DNA from: Neckera pumila
Taxonomy: Eukaryota > Streptophyta > Bryopsida > Hypnales > Neckeraceae
Direction of reading: 5' to 3'
Length of the DNA: 64,000 bases
Assembly: GCA_963969595.1 (NCBI GenBank)
Contig: OZ018415.1
Coordinates: forward strand, 7,502,001-7,566,000
Part shown: positions 10,619 to 22,508 of the stretch, piece by piece
Numbering within the stretch: the stretch's first letter is position 1
Layout of the letters: each line of letters starts with the position of its first letter
Made by a program: the position numbers and the translations under genes
Notes under the pieces: generated by a model
Seen by the model: the letters and a program-made list of their open reading frames with translations, nothing else
Databases searched by the model: none
Told to the model about the DNA's origin: nothing

Positions 10619-12582
10619 GTATGCAAGTTACGTACCCACACGTTCTAGCTTTAAACGAGGTCTAGTTACGTTTCATTTACGCTCTTGCTCAGAACTTTGT
10701 CTGTAATTTCTTTGGTAACAAGCAAGCAAGAGAGCATCATTCATCGTCTAGTGAATGTCGGGATTCGATGTGTTCAGCCTTTCTGGGTATCTTGTGGACT
10801 GTAAGCCGCCGGTATTTTGTTAAATGTTGAATCCAATTGTTGCAAAATGAAGTAGCATTGCTAAACTATCGTTCTAAATGATAACTCTAAAACATGCTTT
10901 TGATTTTGAGTACTGGTAGTCTGAAGTCAGCCGTCAATCCAAATCGGGTTGGTTGGGTCTTTCAAGGGTTGAAGCTCTTATAGAAGGAATTATAGTGCCT
11001 TGTTACCTTACGAGAGTGAATGCTTTCTAGCTCCGTAGCTGGCTAGGTCTTTTGATCAAGTCATAATAAAAGAGAATGATTTATGATATTTCTATGAATC
11101 TGGATCAATTTTGATTCAAGGTAGGTGCACTAGATTGAACAGTATTAATTGATTGAACTGATCCTTGAAAGTCAAGAGATTCAATAGCACTATCAAATAT
11201 AATGTTATGTTGTTTTGCAAAATCAAGTACATTCAAGTTTGTATTTTCTAGATGATTAAAGGGTTTAGTACATTCAAGTCTATATTTTTTAGCGGATTAA
11301 AGGTCTTAGAATGAGGTGAAAGATAAGTCTTCTTTCTAATAACAAATAAAACAATTTTTGAACAATTGACTTGGCATTATGCTCCATTATTTGCCTTTTG
11401 AAATATAATAGTACTCATTAGGTAATGACTATTTGACCTAAAGGTGAAGGAGTTTTGATCATCCAATGGCTAATGAATGTTAATCTTCATTTGATGGCCA
11501 TTGACTTGAATCATAAGGAATTCCTTGTTGAGAGAGGAAATAACAATCTCAAATGGAGATTTATAGGTCATACTATTGTTCTTAAGCTTGTGACTACTTA
11601 TGGAATGATTCTAAGCAATTATGTATCCAATATGTGAACCTCTTTGTGAAAATTTGTTTGTTATATTGAAATCATGTGTTAAACAATCATGTGAAAATAT
11701 GTCAATGGGGATTCATCCTTTGAGGTTCAGACATCCATAGTGGATACTTTTTGATCAAACTTCATCTTTACCTTTACCTTTTTGTGGTCTTTAACCCCAA
11801 CTAAGTAAATGAAGTTCATGAAGTTTAGCTATAATTTATTAATCAAATCTAGAAATATCATAAGCTTCTGTGTCTTACATATGTAATTTCAATTGTTCAA
11901 AACATTTACTACATTATTCAACATATTCACATTTTGAATTTGTAAATTTGAATCTAAAATTCTAAATCAATGATTTTGTATGAAAAATAATCCTTATAGT
12001 TTCTCAATTTAAATTGTATGGTATTTTTGTATTTATTTTAAAACTGAAAATCACTAAACTTCCTTTATTTTTTTGAACATATTTGTAATTCTTAGAAGTT
12101 GTAGGAAATGCAGTTTTGTCCTCCAAAAATATTTAACAAATAGTCATGCCATAATATACAAGAATCTTTAGTTTGACTTTGTTGGAATGAATTGGGCATC
12201 AAAGGGTTAAGAGGTATTTGACAAGGTCCTCAACCAATTTCAGAATATGGTTGGGAATGTTGTTGATTTGGCATCTGTAATGGTAGATAAATCTTTTCTT
12301 ATTTGCACAAATAAATTAATGCATGCATTTTAAACTCATCTTGCAATGGATAGAGGCAAGATTTGTAGAAGAAGGTGGTGTTTTATTGTTGCCTATCAAA
12401 TTAAGAATGTTTCAAATGGTGAAAGTACTTAGAGCTTCCTTGTGACAAAGAGTGTAGCCAAATCATCTTCAATACTTTTATACTTGTTTTGCATTCATCA
12501 TATCTATGGAACTCAATTGCTTAGCTTATGACCTTTGCATTCTTTGTATAATTGTTTGGCCGTGACTTGTGATAGCATCACC
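10619..12582. other. Gene-free stretch or leader intron
   Basis: AT-rich DNA without an intact gene. Two short coding-like scraps stand out: an open frame at 11455-11637, and an interrupted frame around 12220-12325 reading VLNQFQNMVGNVVDLASVMV. They may be fragments of an old transposon protein, but I do not recognise the family. Confidence 0.35.
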
Positions 12583-15500
12583 ATGTCTACTTCCATCTTA
12601 AAGGAACCTGAGTTGCAGCCCATTGCAACGAAGACAAAGATTCAAGAAGAGAGTGAAGCCTTTGAGGCCGAAGCAAAGAGGTCCCTCTGTGTTGGTCATT
12701 TTTATTGGACCAATGCTGGTTTTCCCAAAGAGTTGGACCATTCCAAAGCTAAGTATACTGAATCTCCATTGAGATCTTTTCATAATTTGCCTCTTTTAAG
12801 GCTTCCTTCTTATGAAAGAGAACCTTTACGAGTGTCTATAGATACAACAATCAGGCTTAAGGGAGGCAAAAATCCATTAAATTATAAGCGTCCATGTTAT
12901 TTAGCTGAGTATAATAAGTCCACAAATCAAGGTGTCATTTTCTTGGGGACTAGTAAAGTGCGAGACAATGCACATCGATTTGTCATTGTGCACTCTAGAC
13001 CTTCAAAGGATCCACTTCTACCTGGAGCACTTGGAACAAAGCCCCCCTTTTCTTTTAAAAATAGCAAGACTTACTTGAACATTTCCCATCCTCTTCGAGT
13101 GCAATTTGCATATTTACAAAATGGTAGATTCCCTCGTACTGAAAATGAGGGAATTCCTTATGATGGCTATAAGCCACCACTTGTATCTATTGCCAGTTTT
13201 GCAACACAACCTGCCGATGCCTCCATTACTTCCAATGAGACATCTATTGTCTTTGACGAAGAATCAGAGCAATTGTTTTGGGAAAACCACAAGAATTATC
13301 ATGTGGATAGGCTAGGTCAACTTTATTCAGATGATGATAGTAACAAAGTTGGGCTAGGTGGTGTTGGATCTGGTGGAAGTGGTGCGGGGCCTAGTGGAGG
13401 TGGTGTTGGGCCTAGTGGAGGTGGTGCTAGGCCTAGTGGAGGTGGTGCTGGGCCTAGTGGAAGTGGTGCTAGGCCTAGTGGAAGTGGTGCTGGGCCTAGT
13501 GGAGGTGGTGTTGGACCAAGCACACATAGTATTGGACTGAGCGCAGGTGGTGCTAGGCCAAATGTTGGTGGTTGTTGGTGGAATGAAGCCCAAGATGCTC
13601 CTTGGGGCCGAGTTGGGGACCAACGCATAGGTTTTGATATCCCTCTAGTGATAGAGGATATAAACTCGGATTTTGATGAAAAAATGGATTCAGAAGAGTC
13701 CGTAATCAATTCTGATGCGAATGATGCTCCTTGGGGCCGAGTCAAGGGCCAACGCATAGGTTTTGATATCCCTCTAGTGATAGAGGATATAAACTCCGGT
13801 TCAGATATATGTTCAGATTCTGACGAGAAAATGGATTTGGAATCAGTTGAGGAGTTTTCAGAGGTTGAATATGTCACGGATGTTGTTAAGCTTGATGCTT
13901 CTTCCTCAGAAGACATTACAACATGTAAGAACATTTCTTCAAATAGGTTTAATTTTTTGTTGATATCCAATCATATAATTCTAGTAATGTTTGTATGGTT
14001 TTAGTTGTATGAATCCTTGTTTATACAATTTGAAAGACTTGATTGTTGTTATGTATGCTTGCAATAGATTTCCATGTACAATTGAATGCTGAAGTATCAT
14101 ACTTGAATTTCTATTCATGTGGCCTAATAAAGAAAAATTGTTTTCTATACACTCAAACCAAAATTACCATTTTACGTATCTAAAGCATTTCAAAGTCTTA
14201 ATTGAGTAAAAATAGGATTGTGATTCCATGACAAGGCCTACCTTCACTAAAACATGTGAAACATTAAAATCTCCCTATCTATTGTAGTGATCATCATTAA
14301 GCTTTCAAACCATTTCTTATTTTCTATGATTGGTATCATGCACTTCCTATTGATAAGTGTCCTTTTGCATCAATGCATTTTGATGTTCATACTTGGTGTA
14401 CTTTCTTCTTTAGGGCCAGATCCAAGTGATAAAGATAGCTCTTGGAGTTACACCATCCCCAAGCCTTACTTCATAGTATTCAATATGGATGTGTACGCTC
14501 TATTAGACTATGACCACTCGGCTGGAGAGTGGAGATGGACGATAAAAGCCATGAATGAATTTGGGGTTGTTGTATCAACTGAAGGCCTAAATTATGAGTG
14601 TCCAAGTTTTTCCAGAATTGGTAATTATCCTTCAATCCCCATATTCAATTGGTTTTTTTGCATACCTATTCCACTTATTGCCTTGGTTGATACTACAATC
14701 AAAGTTTTTCTTAAAGTTTTGATTGGCTCCTATCCTCTAGTTTCACTTTGTCATTTCTCTTTCTTTTCATTTTCATGAGTTCATAATACATTCATATCTC
14801 TTCAATCTGACTCTCTCTTCAATGACATTTTGAAATTTCCTGCACACTTGCCGCACTATCACACTATCACTGATTGTGACACACTTATCTTTCATTCCAA
14901 CTATTTGACTTTTATTTTGATTGCCTTTCAAGCCAGTAGTCGAATTAAGAGAGTTTGAGTGTACAGTATACTAACTGCCGCCTCTCCCTGATCATCGGTC
15001 ACGAATATGCAGAGCAGCATGAGCGGACACGGACAATTTTCAACTGGCACACCAAGAAGTACATCGAATTGCCTCCGCCTCCCAATGACCATCACGACGT
15101 TTTCACCGCTATTATGGGGATGATTGTGGATACCTCCATGCGGCCATATGCCTTCAAGGTCATCGAAGGTAGTGACACAGGCACAGCAATCTATGACTCC
15201 ACAACCCACTCGTGGACCCACCGACAGTCGGTGCCGCCACAACTTAGCACACATCGTTCTTTTGGCAGTGCAAATGGGACGTCCTGCAAGGGCGTTTTGT
15301 GTATAATTGACAAACACGATAAAATTGTGCTTTACGACACAGAGAAGGACAAGTGGGATCATGTGGGAGAACAACTCTTGTGGAAACTTGGCATTGGATC
15401 TTGGGATGATCGTGTTTTTTTATCCATTAGTCGCATGGCGCAGCATGACAATACCTTTGAAATATGGGAGCTCATGGGCATGGACAACCTGGAATGGAAA

Positions 15501-15872
15501 AAGTTTGATGCCATGCCTAGAGAAATGTACTCGTGGCTTATTAATGGGGCGGAGTTTTTTGCCGATTTTAGGATTGACGTGTCCTACTGCAGCGAAAACT
15601 TGCTTATTTATGTCCTGTTCAACTCCTCGGCCGAGAGATTCGTGCTCTGCAACCTGGCTCGTAAGACTTGGGAGAAGTTAGAGCTTCCGCTTCTTACATT
15701 GACGGATCATTTTCAGTTTCCTACATCGACGGATCGTGGCCCTGAGAATTTCTTTATAGATTCGGCATTTGACAAGGGCAAGGACAAGGGCAAGGACAAG
15801 GGCAAGGATGAGGGCAAGGATGAGGGCAAGGGCAAGGACAAGGGCACACCATTGGTGTGGAAACACAGCTAA
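12583..15872 (+). CDS. Three-exon gene: unknown N-terminus, repeats, F-box-associated-like C-terminus
   Basis: The proposed exons are 12583-13924, 14414-14620 and 14950-15872. They join in frame (phase 1 at both introns), with donors GTAAGA and GTAATT and an acceptor after TTCTTTAG; the second acceptor, after GAATTAAG, is weaker. The product would be 823 residues from the ATG at 12583, or 839 from an in-frame ATG at 12535. Residues 1 to about 260 are an unrecognised domain. Then come a Gly/Pro/Ser heptad repeat and two copies of a block containing DAPWGRV and QRIGFDIPLVIEDINS. Exons 2 and 3 read like plant F-box-associated/kelch sequence (YALLDYDHSAGEWRW, IFNWHTKKYIELPPPP, LYDTEKDKWDHV, ELMGMDNLEWKKF). 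The protein ends in a Lys/Gly/Asp repeat. No F-box is visible upstream, so it may be a chimera or a truncated F-box gene. It could also be two genes if the first intron is wrong. Confidence 0.5.
13375..13560 (+). repeat. 21-bp tandem repeat coding Gly-rich heptads
   Basis: About seven units of 21 bp encode G-(A/V)-(G/R)-P-S-G-(G/S). The last units are degenerate (GPSTHS, GLSAGG, ARPNVGG). The period keeps the frame, so it lies within exon 1 of the three-exon gene. The long open frames on the other frames and strand over this stretch are shadows of the repeat. Confidence 0.85.
13593..13798 (+). repeat. In-frame duplication, 132-bp period
   Basis: The block GATGCTCCTTGGGGCCGAGT ... GATAGAGGATATAAACTC occurs at 13593-13666 and again at 13725-13798 with very few changes. 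The 132 bp offset is 44 codons, so the duplication is in frame. The encoded motif is APWGRV-(G/K)-(D/G)-QRIGFDIPLVIED. Confidence 0.9.
15770..15848 (+). repeat. GACAAGGGCAAG minisatellite in the 3' coding end
   Basis: Six- and twelve-base units (GACAAGGGCAAG, GATGAGGGCAAG) encode an alternating KGKD/KGKDEG tail just before the stop at 15870-15872. The tail is low complexity and highly charged. Confidence 0.85.
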
Positions 15873-16761
15873 CGTCGATGTAAGCTTATGTGTTCCATTC
15901 GACGTTCCATTCGAAGTGTCTAAAACTTGACATCCTCTCGACACCTTCTTAATACCACTACATTCTGTGATGTTTGGCAGATTCTAACAGTTGCTTCTTA
16001 CAGGACACCGGACGAAACGTAGGCGATTTCTGATTTGAGATGGAGGAATGTTGCATTGTAACTCTCGGTGGCTGCATGTGACGAATTACGTGGTTGCAAC
16101 AGAATCTACAAGAAAATTCTGATACCACTTTTTGAAGATTAGTGGTAGCAATGCAGAGGTTTAGGTTTCGTACAAAGTTAGGGCTAAATCACGATGGCCT
16201 CAGTATGAGTGATTGCATTTGAGAGTTAATTAACCCTGTCCAGGTATATTTCAATATATACCTGGATTTGCTTTGCAGAAAATAGAAAAGAAAACGATGT
16301 TTTCATTTTCGAGAGCTCGTGGGACTCTCTTACATCTTATTGAGTTGATCTTTTGATACTGGAACTCTGTTTTTCTGAGGAAAGAATGAGCTCTTCTTAT
16401 CGCAGGCGAAGCGACTGGCCTACATAGCATGCAGTCGTATCAAAATCTTGTTTTAATCGGCCGTAATATCACCTCCGTGTGGAGATATTGTGATCAATTC
16501 CTTGACCAACTTCTATCTGTCAGTTGAAGACGAGCATTCTCCTCTTCGACGTCTAAGTTTGTGCGTGACAAAATTTCTGGACAATTGCTTGTTATGTAGT
16601 GCCCCACAGCTAGCTAGATATAGTTGCAAATCGTGTCAGTAGCCAGCAGTTTTCAAGGTTAACTTTCTAAATGAAGTTTGAACTACACTGAGTAATCAGA
16701 GTAATAGCTAAAGCCGTAGATCCTCGGGTGCGTCCTGCTTCCTGATCATCGGCGTGAGCTT
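15873..16761. other. Downstream flank of the three-exon gene
   Basis: No coding frame is credible. It holds a perfect 11-bp stem (16239-16249 with 16256-16266, arm TCCAGGTATAT) and otherwise unique sequence of intermediate GC, likely 3' untranslated and intergenic DNA. Confidence 0.5.
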
Positions 16762-17927
16762 GTGAAGCCAAGAGATTCTTCTCTGGTTACGACTACCGAC
16801 CCTGTTAAGACATCGGCAGTACTCTCACCAGGTGCACGGATCATCAGAAACTCGAACCTCAAAAACTCAGGAGAATTTAAATCAGAAGTGACAATGCAAG
16901 TCAAGATTCCTCCGAAGACATTTGAGTTCACAGGGAATGACATCTCAAAGCTGAAGCAACTAAGCGTTGATCATGCAGCAAGTACATGCAATTTCTGTGT
17001 TGTGACATTCCTCCGTTTGCTGCATTGATTTGTCGTATTAGCGTGTGTTTTTGAATGAACTTATATATGGTTATAACGTTTATAAGGGATTCCTTCCTTG
17101 TAAAATTATTCCTCCCTAGTAAAAAGTTATAATCATGTTATAATCACTTGTAAGTTCATTTCGGAACAACGCGTCATTACTAGGATAATCAATGTAGTTT
17201 ACCGCCTAATCGTTTATTGAATTTTGCTTACATGGAAGCTATTCAAATATATTATTTACGTCAATGTTATCAAATTTGTCATAATAAAAGATTGATTTTT
17301 AAGAATCCAAGCTTTACTTTGAATGAATGAGAAGTTATTTGAATGAAACATCACCATGAAGTTCTCTGTTCATTGTTTCATCATCTAGAATATGAAACTT
17401 GAGGCACTTAGGGGATAAACTTCAAAGTTATCCCAGGATGTTTTAACGTGAGTGACTGTACTGTACACCAATGTTGCAAGTGCTACTCAATCTGGTGTCC
17501 TGGAAATGAATTTCTACTTCTTGGTATCAAAAGAACATGCAGATGCTTCAAGAGTTGCAGTCAGGTTGAACATGACAAGAATATGCAATTACTCGGTGAT
17601 AACAACAAGCCCAAGCATCAAGAGAATATGCAAATGTTCACCGCTACCTGCACGGATAGCAACCAGCGTTTTTTCAAGAGAACAAAAACCCATAACATTC
17701 TTTACTAGTTCTGAGAACTCACCATTCTCCACTCGGTAGACCGCGACGAGGGAAAAAAAAGACTCAAAAGTCTGGCATTCACTGTCTACTAGAGCATGCA
17801 TGGCGTTCAATAACACTTGCTGGAGCTCTTTGTACTTCCCACACAAGATGAGCTGAAGTCTGTTCGTAGGGAACATTCTTTTTCCAAGGTGTTGCATTGA
17901 ACCTCCCCATTGAACTATTATGAACAC
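16762..17927. other. Coding-like scraps, no assignable gene
   Basis: Open frames of 60-110 codons occur on both strands at 16746-17028 and 17448-17927. The minus-strand frames read FLMIRAPGESTADVLTGSVV (within 16746-16943) and LVAIRAGSGEHLHILLMLGL (within 17589-17927), which look loosely related to each other. No known family was recognised and none has a convincing start or splice pattern. They may be remnants of a duplicated gene or exons of an unrecognised one. Confidence 0.2.
17041..17173. mobile_element. MITE-like element with about 35-bp inverted ends
   Basis: The left end reads GCGTGTGTTTTTGAATGAAC, continuing TTATATATGGTTATAAC. The reverse complement of the right end reads GCGTTGTTCCGAAATGAACT, continuing TACAAGTGATTATAAC. 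Matching, imperfect inverted ends only 133 bp apart with no coding frame indicate a small DNA-transposon derivative. The target duplication is not clear, so the superfamily is open. Confidence 0.5.
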
Positions 17928-19657
17928 CTAGAATCGTACAAAAACATATGCATAGACGAAACCGTGTTGCACTGCACGATATATTCTACATATCACAACA
18001 TGACACCAGGACACCAAATACAATTAAAAGTTGGTTGGAACATCACCTTGAAGGACGGCTTGGGTGGTCATGTACAATACAACAAATGGCGTGTTAGTGT
18101 GCATTAGGTTCCTGAATCAAATCTTTTGATAGAATGTTCACAGAAAAAACATAACCATAGGGCAGGGTTTGTCACCACGCTTTCCCAAGGGTGTTGAGGC
18201 AACCCTTCAAAGATTAGTATGTTCAATTCAGTTTGGTCACATTGTATGAGCCTAAATCTGCAAGTCTTACAAGCACCCTTTACTATCTTGCAAATGGGCC
18301 ATTTGTAAATTTTATTTATTTGGTCATAAGAAACAAGTCAAGCTAGCTACCAACACAAAAATCTCTTCACCTATATATTCAAGGAAATATGTTAAGAGGT
18401 ACACCATAATTTTGGCATAGATTCCTAAGAATGCACTGTAGTTCTCAAAGGGTTGTAGATGGAGTACTTATCAAAGATTTTTCATGTGAAATTGAGATTA
18501 ATACATCTAAGATTATCAAACACATCAATAGACATCAATAAATGTTTGTGATTAATGATTTAAATTGGATATCATATGAATATTGATGTAAATGGAATTT
18601 TGGATTCCACCCTTGCAAAAAGAAGGGATCAGACACAAGCTTGCACCACTTGATGTACTAATTTTCACATGTACTAGACAAATAAACTACCCCTAATTGG
18701 CCACCTCTCAAATACTAATTGTTTCAACTCTCATGAGTTGTCTCAAATAACTCTTCACCTCCCATTGTTTATTGTTGAAAACTTGTGTAAAGTTTGAGAA
18801 CATGCATTGTTGGAGTTGGGTCATTCAGCCTCAGACGACCTGCTTTCAAATGAAGAAACACACTTTACACATCAGTGACAGTAATTGCACAGACTGAAAT
18901 GCACAGCCTTCTGGGTTCTGAAGAAAAGGTGGTTTATTTATCAATCATTTCTATCTTCCTATGCAACCTAATTTTCTTAGATAATACAAGCTCATAATCC
19001 TCCAGCTCTATAAGCACAAGAATTCCCATTGTGGGGCAAGAAGAGAGCTCCTTACAAATCTGGTCATGGCAGCTCTGCCTAAAATGATACACTGCAAGTT
19101 CAAAACTTTTCCAAACAGTAGACAACGAATGTAGTAACAAAACATCCCGTTCCAGAACTCACCCTAAGAAAACTAGGTAGAAGGTTGAAAGAACTTTGTA
19201 CATAACATTTCTTCATTTAGATGCATGACGGTCGATAATTTACAGCCTTCCTCTGGATTGTGTACTGCAATGTGAGGAATCAGGGTAACACTCATAACAG
19301 CTTTCAAGATAATCAAGAATCAGAAGATTAGGTTTCCAAGAAATAAAGAAAAGATTTGGTAAATGGATATAAATTCTAGTTTTGGAGATATCATCGCCAG
19401 CGGTAATCAACATACGAATAGGAATGACTGGAAAGGTTGAAAGATCTATGAAAGTCTTCAAAAATGGACATGTCATAAGCTTTTTCACCAGGAAGCTTAT
19501 AATTCTAGATGGGCCTGTCAACTCCACGACATCTATACAGAACATGAGTCTACAGGTATTCCAATGCACAGTTGCCCCAATCTTTACATCTACTTCCAAC
19601 AAAACAATATTGATGATGCACAATTACACTGTTTACACGTAAGAAAATTGACCTGCG
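17928..19657. other. Gene-free flank between F-box-type genes
   Basis: Mostly AT-rich with no gene that I can support. The part nearest 19657 probably includes the 3' untranslated region of the minus-strand F-box gene. Open frames at 19240-19642 on both strands are low-complexity and unassigned. Confidence 0.4.
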
Positions 19658-21058
19658 TTATGGATGAGCATTCCAACGAATCTCGCATGGAATATCGCTG
19701 GATACCTCGACAGGGGGTCCTGGCAATTTTCGAAGGTCTTGCCAAGTTCTCATCGACAGATCATAAATCCATCCTTTGTCATTTCGGTAAGGATCCAGTT
19801 CATTGATGCCCGCAAATACCATCAAGTAGCCATTTGCTGAATGCAACATGAACTTGTACTCATTCCTCTTTGGAGCCCGCTCAAAAGGGACACACCTATG
19901 AATTTCCACCGCCAACCATGTGGGCGGATGCTGGGGATAATGATTTGCAGCATACTCTTTGATATGATACATTGGTTGATTTGTTAATGCGTCACCTCCA
20001 GGGCCATCCATGTCTTTGACCAATACAAACAAACGGTTCTTGAGAAATGTAGAACACTGTACATTTTTCTCGTACAAAGGACTCCGCTCATCATTGTCCT
20101 CCTCAAACAATTGTCTCTTCGCAAAGTCATGAGCGGATTGATTCCCGAACATGATAGTCGCTGCTTCATTTGGTTGGGACCACTCTCCTGTGTCGGAATC
20201 AAAGACTAGGACTTCGTCCTTGGCGTCCTTGGCGTCTTCCCTCTCCACCACTATGAGCACCTTGTACCGACCGGTTTCCCGGTCCAAAGTAATACGATGC
20301 AATTGGACATTTAAAACATCTAAAACAGGTGGCAGGTCCAAACATCTTTGCGTCAACGGATTCACAACCGTATAGAAGAAGGAGCGGAGGTATAATTTCC
20401 TCTTCGGATGAGCTTCAAGGTAAAAGAGTACCAGCCCTCCATCAGAAGCTCCATCATAACTAGCCATGCCTCTCCGACGAGGCTTCAAATCTTTCCAGCA
20501 TGCCGCTGGGTTCCCCAAAGAAAGTTGCAACGCGTGCCATGTGCTCAACCTGGGGTCGAACACCCGCACCAGAAAGGAGTTTCCGGGTAAGTTATAGTCG
20601 CCTAATTTCCTAATGAAAGCAAACATCCTCGGATGTACCTCATCACAAACCCTAAAAAAGTCAGAGACACTTGCAGTGACGATGGTTTCCTTCCAAGCTG
20701 TGGAGAGGCATCGCAAGAGGAAAATCTCCTTCATGGGGAGATGAGCGAGCACGAGCTGCAAGAGCTCATGCGGTAGAGATCCCCAGCGATCTGCGTTCAT
20801 CAATTCGAAATGCTCACAGCACAAGTGTCGACAGGAGGGCGTCTCCGCTGCAACATTGTCTTGATCTTCAAATGCTGCTGATGCCTTGCTCCGTTTGCTA
20901 CTACACACAAGCCGGTATTTGTCCCTCGGAATCCCAAACTCCTTAGCTGCGAGTTCAAGCACCGTCCGCAATTCGGAGGAGGAATAATCTTTTGATGCTG
21001 TCAGACCACGCAATCTGCCTTCCAACACGCGAGCTACCTCAAGGTAGGAATTCGCCAT
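19658..21058 (-). CDS. F-box/kelch-type protein, intact single exon
   Basis: The 466-residue product probably serves as substrate-recognition subunit of an SCF (Skp1-Cullin-F-box) ubiquitin ligase, by family knowledge. An F-box lies at about residues 92-130 (WGSLPHELLQLVLAHLPMKE ... LSTAWKETI). It is followed by a kelch/F-box-associated region with FDPRLSTWHALQLSLG, VFDSDTGEWSQP and WIYDLSMRTWQDLRKLPGPP. The N-terminus carries a basic and Ser-rich stretch before the F-box. I chose the start at 21058 (MANSYLEV) over the longer frame from 21091, because a duplicated copy upstream keeps the same start context (MADSYLEV). There is no intron and no frame damage. The substrate cannot be inferred. 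Confidence 0.82.
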   Translation of the reverse strand: MANSYLEVARVLEGRLRGLTASKDYSSSELRTVLELAAKEFGIPRDKYRLVCSSKRSKASAAFEDQDNVAAETPSCRHLCCEHFELMNADRWGSLPHELLQLVLAHLPMKEIFLLRCLSTAWKETIVTASVSDFFRVCDEVHPRMFAFIRKLGDYNLPGNSFLVRVFDPRLSTWHALQLSLGNPAACWKDLKPRRRGMASYDGASDGGLVLFYLEAHPKRKLYLRSFFYTVVNPLTQRCLDLPPVLDVLNVQLHRITLDRETGRYKVLIVVEREDAKDAKDEVLVFDSDTGEWSQPNEAATIMFGNQSAHDFAKRQLFEEDNDERSPLYEKNVQCSTFLKNRLFVLVKDMDGPGGDALTNQPMYHIKEYAANHYPQHPPTWLAVEIHRCVPFERAPKRNEYKFMLHSANGYLMVFAGINELDPYRNDKGWIYDLSMRTWQDLRKLPGPPVEVSSDIPCEIRWNAHP

Positions 21059-21960
21059 TAAATAGCTAAACTCTAACACCCGCTGGATCACTCACAGGAG
21101 GATTCTCAATTTTTTGTGAATCTGCACATAGACGCAGACAACATGTCACAAACTTAACCACACAGACGTTTAGATAATAGAACTCTGTCCTTGTTCTGAA
21201 GCCCATTTCAAACCAAAAGAGAAACCCTAAAGTAAGAAATTTCCATGCAACCGCTCACTCCAAACACTCCGCGGACCCAAAATTGATCTTTCTCGTAAAC
21301 ATTATCAAGTATTAATAACGCAATCTGAGATTCTACCTCAAGATAGGAGTCTGCCATCGAATTGCTAAACCCTAACCCCGCCCGGTCACTCACAGAAGAG
21401 GATTCTCAAATCTTTTGAACCTGCACATACATGCAGTCAGCATATCACAAACACAGATTCTCAAGTCACAGAAGTCTGTCCTTGTTGTGAATCCCAATTC
21501 AACCCAAAATAAAAACCCTAAATTAAGGAATCTCAATGGAATTGCTAATTCCAGCGGACCCTAAATTGCTCTTTCTCGAAAATATCGTCTGAGCAAGAAG
21601 TAATTAAGAGATCATTCTAATTCGATTCTCCTACCTTAGAACATGCAATTTCGTTTGAACTATTTCAAGAATCTGAAAGCACCAACGCATGGATGTGAAT
21701 GCAAGCTGTACGACCTTTCAATAAACAATGCGACTGGATAATGGATGATTCGTATGCACAAAAACGATCGTCCGTTCGCATACTCCAAAGAAAACCAGGA
21801 TGCACCAAGGAAATTCAACCCAAAGAAATTCAACCCTGAATTTGGAACTCTCAATGCAAGCGCTAATTCCAAACACTCAGTCAGACCCTTGCTTGATTTT
21901 TCACGAAACTATTATCAAAGTAAGTATTACTTGAGAGGCAATTCCCTATTTCGATTCTAA
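21036..21960 (-). repeat. Tandemly repeated 5' region of the F-box gene
   Basis: About 300 bp containing the start codon and leader of the F-box gene recurs upstream. The ATG-MANSYLEV at 21058 has a counterpart ATG-MADSYLEV at 21357, an offset of 299. Shared blocks such as TCCTTGTTCTGAAGCCCA (21188) / TCCTTGTTGTGAATCCCA (21478) and AAACCCTAAA confirm it. A more diverged third unit at about 21640-21960 shares TTTGAACTATTTCAAGAATC with the sequence just beyond it. The upstream copies lack the F-box and cannot encode the protein. Confidence 0.7.
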
Positions 21961-22283
21961 ATATGCAATTTAGTTTGAACTATTTCAAGAATCTGAAGAC
22001 AGCGACTAGTCGATGAGAATCCAAAATGTGCGAACCTGCAACAACCAATGCGACTTGATAGTGGGGCAGAAACGCGATAGTGTTTTGGAACATTTTATTG
22101 AAAACCAGGATGCACAATAGGAGGTGACATTGCCGAAGTAACGAAAGAGAATATTTAGAGTACCTCGATCCTCTAGACCTAAAGCGCGTGAGGACTGCGG
22201 AGGTCTAGATTAGAGACAGTTCTGTAAAATGGGAGTTTAACTAAATGGGTGAACTTTTGAACTTCACTTACAACTTTTAATCC
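21961..22283. other. Upstream flank of the F-box gene
   Basis: Contains the last trace of the repeated leader unit (to about 22000) and then unique sequence of moderate GC around 22130-22200. No TATA box can be assigned with confidence. Confidence 0.4.
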
Positions 22284-22508
22284 TTAACCCTTAAAGGACG
22301 AAGAGGTGACCTGGAAATCATTCTTTTTCATTCCTGTGTGAGATCATTTACATTAAAAAAAAGTACTTATTGGAAGTCAAGCTACTGTAGAAGATCTCCC
22401 CTTTTTCACAACAAATTCCAAAGATGAATAGTTGCACTTCTATCTTATATAGCTTGATTCCCTATCATCCATCGGCCACAGAATGGCCTCCTGTCGTTTA
22501 AGGGTTAA
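22284..22508. mobile_element. piggyBac-type MITE, 225 bp
   Basis: The ends are TTAA-CCCTTAAAGGACGAAG and CGTTTAAGGG-TTAA, forming an inverted repeat of roughly 10-15 bases. It is homologous to 61645-61877 and, more distantly, to 60902-61115 (shared block GATGAATAGTTG, then CATCGG-CACA near the right end). It has no coding frame. Confidence 0.78.

Noticed and set aside
13323..13970. Long minus-strand and alternative-frame ORFs over the glycine-rich repeat
   Set aside because: A 21-bp repeat keeps all frames open; the plus-strand frame fits the exon joins and continues outside the repeat.
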